Made by a program: the position numbers and the translations under genes | The notes under the pieces: model-generated | What the model was told of the DNA's origin: nothing | Seen by the model: the letters and a program-made list of their open reading frames with translations, nothing else | Databases searched by the model: none | Assembly: GCA_002506745.1 (NCBI GenBank) | Contig: DAYE01000058.1 | Coordinates: 1 to 16,207, forward strand | DNA: 16,207 bases | Direction: 5' to 3' | Origin: Euryarchaeota archaeon UBA33 | GTDB taxonomy: Archaea > Thermoplasmatota > E2 > DHVEG-1 | Shown here: piece by piece, positions 12,958 to 16,207 of the stretch | Layout: each line of letters starts with the position of its first letter | Position numbering within the stretch: the first letter of the stretch is position 1

Positions 12958-15900
12958 ATGGCAATAAATACAACTAAGAAAAAATATGGTAGGCTAGTCG
13001 TGGTCTTGTTCCTCGTCATCTGTATGATGTTTTCTGCGGCTCAAGCATTGTTGATTTCATATGACCCGTTGGATGTTTCTGGATCGAAAACATCCTTATT
13101 ATCTCCCCTGCCCTTGCTTGAGGATAATTACTACACCTGGGAGGATCTGTTCAACGATGCGACAAAGGTAGACCCCTCGATGTCGTATAATTATGAGATT
13201 GTGGGTGGATCGGTGCGGATGAAGGATACCTATCCTCTCTGGACGGATCCGATGTGGACTCGGCTGAAACAGATCACCATCACGAACAACGCCGGGGAGG
13301 TCTTGTATGATTATGCCCTTCGTCTTCTCATCCCGTATGATGCTGATATGCGGTCTGATTATGGTGATATCCGTTTCAAACATGACAGCAGTGGGGATGT
13401 GACCTGCAATTATTGGGTAGAGACCTCTGATGCGAGCAGTGCAACAGTCTGGGTGAAGATCCCCTATGCTCCCATGGGGACAAGCAACATGTACCTCTTC
13501 TATGGGAATCCAGCAGCGACAAGCCAGAGCAATTTCTATGGGGTGTTCACCGTGTGGGAAGAGTACTGGCCAAACGATGAACAGATCTCCTATCATGGGA
13601 ATAACGAGGGTGCCTGGGATTCAGATGTGAGCTTCGGCAATAATGACTTCTTGGTTTGCTGGGAAGAAGGACAACCATATTATCCACCCTATACCTTTGG
13701 GTTCAAACAGCAGATTCGAGCATCCATGTATGACTCAGACGGGACCCGGGTGGTTTTTGATAACTTAGTCTATACAGATAACACGCTGTACTATCGAAAT
13801 GAGAACCCATCGATCGACTATGGGGCGGGGAAGTTCTTTGTCGCCTGGGAGCTTTATGACACCGTCGCCAATCCAAGTGTCACGACCGAGGATATCAAAG
13901 CACGAACCGTGGTTCGAAACGGCAATCAGTTAACGCTTGGCAGCGTCATCAGCGTCTGTAGTGCAGCGGACTGTCAAGCAGATGCCAACGTCCAATTCGA
14001 TTCGGTGAACAACCAGTTCTGCGTCGTTTGGGAGGACGCTCGGAACGGGGAGACGAACTATAATCTCTATGGAAGATTGTATGATAGTAATGGGAACCCG
14101 GTCGGCGGCGAGAAAAACATCTGCACCGCAGCCAACACCCAATGCGAGCCATGGGTCGCATTCGATCCGATTCACGCGCAGTACATGATTGTCTGGGAAG
14201 AGGGTATTACTCCTGATAATGGACCTTTTAGTATCAAAGCGGGGCTATATGATAGTTCACTGACGCAAATCGGAAACACCATCACCATTGCAATAGGTAC
14301 CGATAGTATGGATTATAACTTCCCCTGCGTGGAGTTCTCCATTCCGACCCAGCAGTATCTGATTACCTATAACAATGATGACATCAGCGCTGACGACTGG
14401 TGGGGAAACATCTGGGGAACCCTCTATGATGATGCCGGAAATGTTGTTGTGCCGATTTTCCAAATCAAGTCTGGGGAATTTGTCAGAACAGATATCGTCC
14501 CGTACCTGACTTCTTCGTTTTTGGTGTCTTACAACAGCAAGGGTGTTTCCGGGGGATCAGGTTTAATCTGGGGGAAACTGATATCCTCTGAAGGGGAGGT
14601 GTTCACCGGTGATGTACAATTCTCAGCTAGTACCGCTGCGGAGGCGGATTGGGCGAACATGGCGGTTGGAGACGATAAGGTCTTTGTGACCTGGGAGGAT
14701 ATCCGAGTCTACTATCCGTATCCATGGAATGACATTTCAGTAGATTCATTTGGAAACCTCTGGCGGTTGAACATCCCCAGTGGTTCTGAGATGACCTACT
14801 CGATTGGGGATGAAAAAGTGCTTCTGCTTGAGGCACAGATCACCTCTATTCCAATTGATCCGGAGAATCTCCTGGCATGGTTTGATTTCGATGCGGTCTT
14901 CAATGGAACAATCAGTTTTGATGTGTTAAATGGGGCGGGAAGCACAGTTCTTCTCCCTGGAGTAAGCCCTGGGCAGTCCCTGCAGGCACTTGATCCTGTC
15001 CCCTTGCGGCTCCGGGCGAATTTCACGAGAAGTAACCCTTCGTATTCACCGACGCTTGAAAGCTGGAACGTCCGGTTCATCGGTCTTGATGAGGTGCCAC
15101 CAGTGACTGTTCTTGATCATATCGCAGGCACGCAAGGTCTGAACGGATGGTACACCAGCCAAGGGCTTACCGTCTGGCTCAGCTCGTATGATCTTCCTGA
15201 GGGGACTGGTAGTGGTGTGAACCATACCTATTACACGTTGAATGATGAGCAAACACAAGAATATGACACAGGGAACGGAATCTCTCTAGTGGTGACCCAG
15301 GAAATGCAATGGATGGGGGTCTGGGAGGTCACCTTCTGGTCAGTGGACCGTTCTGGGAACAGTGAGGATAACACCCAACCGGATAATACCATACTGATTA
15401 AGATCGATGCAGAACGACCATACGTGGAAATTACCGAACCTGTTGATGAACAGCAGGTCAACCTGCCGTTCTGGGTCCGGGCGAACGCCTCCGATAATGG
15501 GATCATTGACCGTGTTGAGTTCGATATAGAGCCGTTCGGACAGCACCCTGGTCTCCCATACGTAGATACTGAACCGCCCTTTGAATGGCTCTGCAACATC
15601 TCAGAGATGCCCCGTGCAGACCGCAGCTCTGATGGTGGCCAGACGCTTGGCATTAACAAGATGATCCGTGCACGGGTCTATGACGAGTCTGGACAGGTAT
15701 GGACTGATGAGCATTGGATCTGGATTAATAATGCAGAAAGTTTCGGGAAACGATTCCTGATAGGGTTTCTGAAGGATAGAAACATTTCTGATACACAGAT
15801 TACCTTTACGACCCGTTGTATCCTCTCCTTAACCCTGGATACCTTCATCCCTGCGCTGTACACCTCTCAAGAACAGTTCGTCATATCCCAAAGCAATAAA

Positions 15901-15963
15901 CTCGGGTATATCGGACCATTTGGGATCATCGGGTTCTTTGATACACACGTGCTAGGAGAATAG
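12958..15963 (+). CDS. Giant exported DUF2341 / beta-propeller / Ig-like protein
   Basis: A 1001-residue secreted protein. Residues 1-30 are a signal peptide (GRLVVVLFLVICMMFSAAQA). Residues about 99-198 match DUF2341 (ITITNNAGEVLYDYALRLLI ... NMYLFYGNP). Residues about 205-608 hold seven repeats centred on a V/F-x-W-E-E/D or x-Y-N-N/S strand followed by I-x-(A/G)-x-L/M-Y-D-S/D-x-G, about 57 residues apart, as in a seven-bladed propeller. Paired cysteines (334/339 and 389/396) sit at matching places of neighbouring blades. Residues about 613-711 are a beta-sandwich ending TLESWNVRF. Residues 714-806 are Ig-like with GWYTS and FWSVDRSGN, and 820-925 are a second Ig-like domain (PYVEITEP). A C-terminal module of about 75 residues follows. 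AGGTG at 12946-12950 favours ATG 12958 over 12952. It probably binds extracellular polymers or builds a surface structure. No catalytic residues are recognised. Confidence 0.86.
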   Translation: MAINTTKKKYGRLVVVLFLVICMMFSAAQALLISYDPLDVSGSKTSLLSPLPLLEDNYYTWEDLFNDATKVDPSMSYNYEIVGGSVRMKDTYPLWTDPMWTRLKQITITNNAGEVLYDYALRLLIPYDADMRSDYGDIRFKHDSSGDVTCNYWVETSDASSATVWVKIPYAPMGTSNMYLFYGNPAATSQSNFYGVFTVWEEYWPNDEQISYHGNNEGAWDSDVSFGNNDFLVCWEEGQPYYPPYTFGFKQQIRASMYDSDGTRVVFDNLVYTDNTLYYRNENPSIDYGAGKFFVAWELYDTVANPSVTTEDIKARTVVRNGNQLTLGSVISVCSAADCQADANVQFDSVNNQFCVVWEDARNGETNYNLYGRLYDSNGNPVGGEKNICTAANTQCEPWVAFDPIHAQYMIVWEEGITPDNGPFSIKAGLYDSSLTQIGNTITIAIGTDSMDYNFPCVEFSIPTQQYLITYNNDDISADDWWGNIWGTLYDDAGNVVVPIFQIKSGEFVRTDIVPYLTSSFLVSYNSKGVSGGSGLIWGKLISSEGEVFTGDVQFSASTAAEADWANMAVGDDKVFVTWEDIRVYYPYPWNDISVDSFGNLWRLNIPSGSEMTYSIGDEKVLLLEAQITSIPIDPENLLAWFDFDAVFNGTISFDVLNGAGSTVLLPGVSPGQSLQALDPVPLRLRANFTRSNPSYSPTLESWNVRFIGLDEVPPVTVLDHIAGTQGLNGWYTSQGLTVWLSSYDLPEGTGSGVNHTYYTLNDEQTQEYDTGNGISLVVTQEMQWMGVWEVTFWSVDRSGNSEDNTQPDNTILIKIDAERPYVEITEPVDEQQVNLPFWVRANASDNGIIDRVEFDIEPFGQHPGLPYVDTEPPFEWLCNISEMPRADRSSDGGQTLGINKMIRARVYDESGQVWTDEHWIWINNAESFGKRFLIGFLKDRNISDTQITFTTRCILSLTLDTFIPALYTSQEQFVISQSNKLGYIGPFGIIGFFDTHVLGE

Positions 15964-15996
15964 GAGACAATCTCCATATCCTCTCTCCTTTTTTTT
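15963..15996 (+). terminator. Hairpin plus T8 terminator of the exported-protein operon
   Basis: GGAGA-CAA-TCTCC (15963-15975) can form a five-pair hairpin and is followed by CT-rich sequence and eight T (15989-15996). The T-run is the stronger signal; the hairpin is short. Confidence 0.6.
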
Positions 15997-16035
15997 AATA
16001 TTCAAACCTTGGTAGTACGCATAATATAGGAAGTT

Positions 16036-16048
16036 GAACTTGTAGTTC
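16036..16048. promoter_or_regulatory. Inverted repeat upstream of the thermosome promoter
   Basis: GAACT (16036-16040) and AGTTC (16044-16048) are exact arms around TGT, 44 bases before the thermosome TATA box. It could be an activator site for heat-shock control, but the arms are only five bases long. Confidence 0.25.
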
Positions 16049-16091
16049 TTAGAAGATTTTTTCATTCGGATGTACAGCTTGAACCGTAACG

Positions 16092-16099
16092 TTTATATA
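16092..16099 (+). promoter_or_regulatory. TATA box of the thermosome gene
   Basis: TTTATATA, a consensus-like archaeal TATA box. The predicted transcript start is about 16123, which leaves a leader of some 30 bases that includes the ribosome site AAAGGAGG (16139-16146). Confidence 0.7.
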
Positions 16100-16154
16100 G
16101 AAGTGTTCGTATGCTGTTTTTACTTTTAAACAGAATTAAAAGGAGGCAAATTGT

Positions 16155-16207
16155 ATGATGGCTGGAGGACAGCAACCAATTATCATCCTTAAAGAAGGAA
16201 CGAAGCG
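16155..16207 (+). CDS. Thermosome (group II chaperonin) subunit, N-terminal fragment
   Basis: Only the first 17 codons are in the window: MMAGGQQPIIILKEGTK, with an Arg beginning. This closely follows the N-terminus of archaeal thermosome subunits, especially those of Thermoplasma (a short Gly/Gln lead, then P-I-x-x-L-K-E-G-T). The ATG at 16155 is eight bases after a strong ribosome site; ATG 16158 is possible. The product would be an ATP-driven, two-ring protein-folding chamber in the cytosol. The gene is cut by the window end, not truncated in itself. Whether it is the alpha or beta type cannot be decided from this stretch. Confidence 0.85.
   Translation, partial: MMAGGQQPIIILKEGTK

Noticed and set aside
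13099..13596. A 165-codon minus-strand frame inside the DUF2341 protein
   Set aside because: It covers the clearly coding DUF2341 domain on the other strand and has no translation signals.
1..16207. CRISPR array, tRNA or rRNA gene, insertion sequence, integrase or toxin-antitoxin pair
   Set aside because: No regularly spaced repeats, cloverleaf-like sequence, transposase motif or paired small toxin/antitoxin genes were found by reading both strands; the small genes present lack such partners.

Overview
The window looks like chromosomal DNA of a mesophilic or moderately thermophilic archaeon, most likely of the Thermoplasmatota. Supporting signs are archaeal TATA boxes (TTTATATA, TTTAAATA) about 25-30 bases before inferred transcript starts, strong GGAGG or GGTG ribosome sites, T-run terminators without strong hairpins, a thermosome (group II chaperonin) gene entering at the right edge, an archaeal Lrp/AsnC-like regulator and large Sec-exported multidomain proteins. 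The lineage call is an inference from gene content and the thermosome N-terminus. No marker gene is complete enough to settle it.

Layout. (1) 1-1160 is AT-rich and carries an Lrp/AsnC-type regulator bracketed by two identical 15-base sequences, a four-cysteine miniprotein and a 32-codon small ORF with its own promoter and ribosome site. (2) 1243-2756 is a two-gene unit: a stand-alone CinA C-terminal domain (PncC-type NMN deamidase) and RtcA, the RNA 3'-terminal phosphate cyclase. (3) 2838-4397 encodes a protein made only of four PAS domains, the last two a recent-looking duplication. (4) 4398-4861 is a long non-coding stretch with two TATA boxes, followed by an exported alpha/beta hydrolase (4862-5875). 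(5) 5977-6174 is a Lys-rich small protein whose transcript start region holds a perfect 15-base palindrome. (6) 9797-6224 on the minus strand is a tightly coupled three-gene operon of the aconitase / isopropylmalate isomerase family: one protein with large and small subunits fused, then a separate large and a separate small subunit. (7) 10093-15963 is an operon of two very large exported proteins. The second has a DUF2341 domain, a probable seven-bladed beta-propeller, Ig-like domains and a conserved-looking C-terminal module. (8) The thermosome gene starts at 16155 and runs off the window.

How the genes work together. The metabolic core is the isomerase operon. The substrate-recognition loops of both small-subunit domains lack the arginine of the homoaconitase-type Y-L-R-T loop, so I infer hydrophobic 2-alkylmalate substrates and two parallel enzymes. 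The hydrolase and the two giant exported proteins point to an outward-facing, polymer- or surface-oriented lifestyle. No CRISPR array, tRNA, rRNA, transposase or integrase is visible. The least explained parts are the two giant exported proteins, the fused/split isomerase pair, the PAS-only protein and several palindromic or repeated sites placed at promoters.
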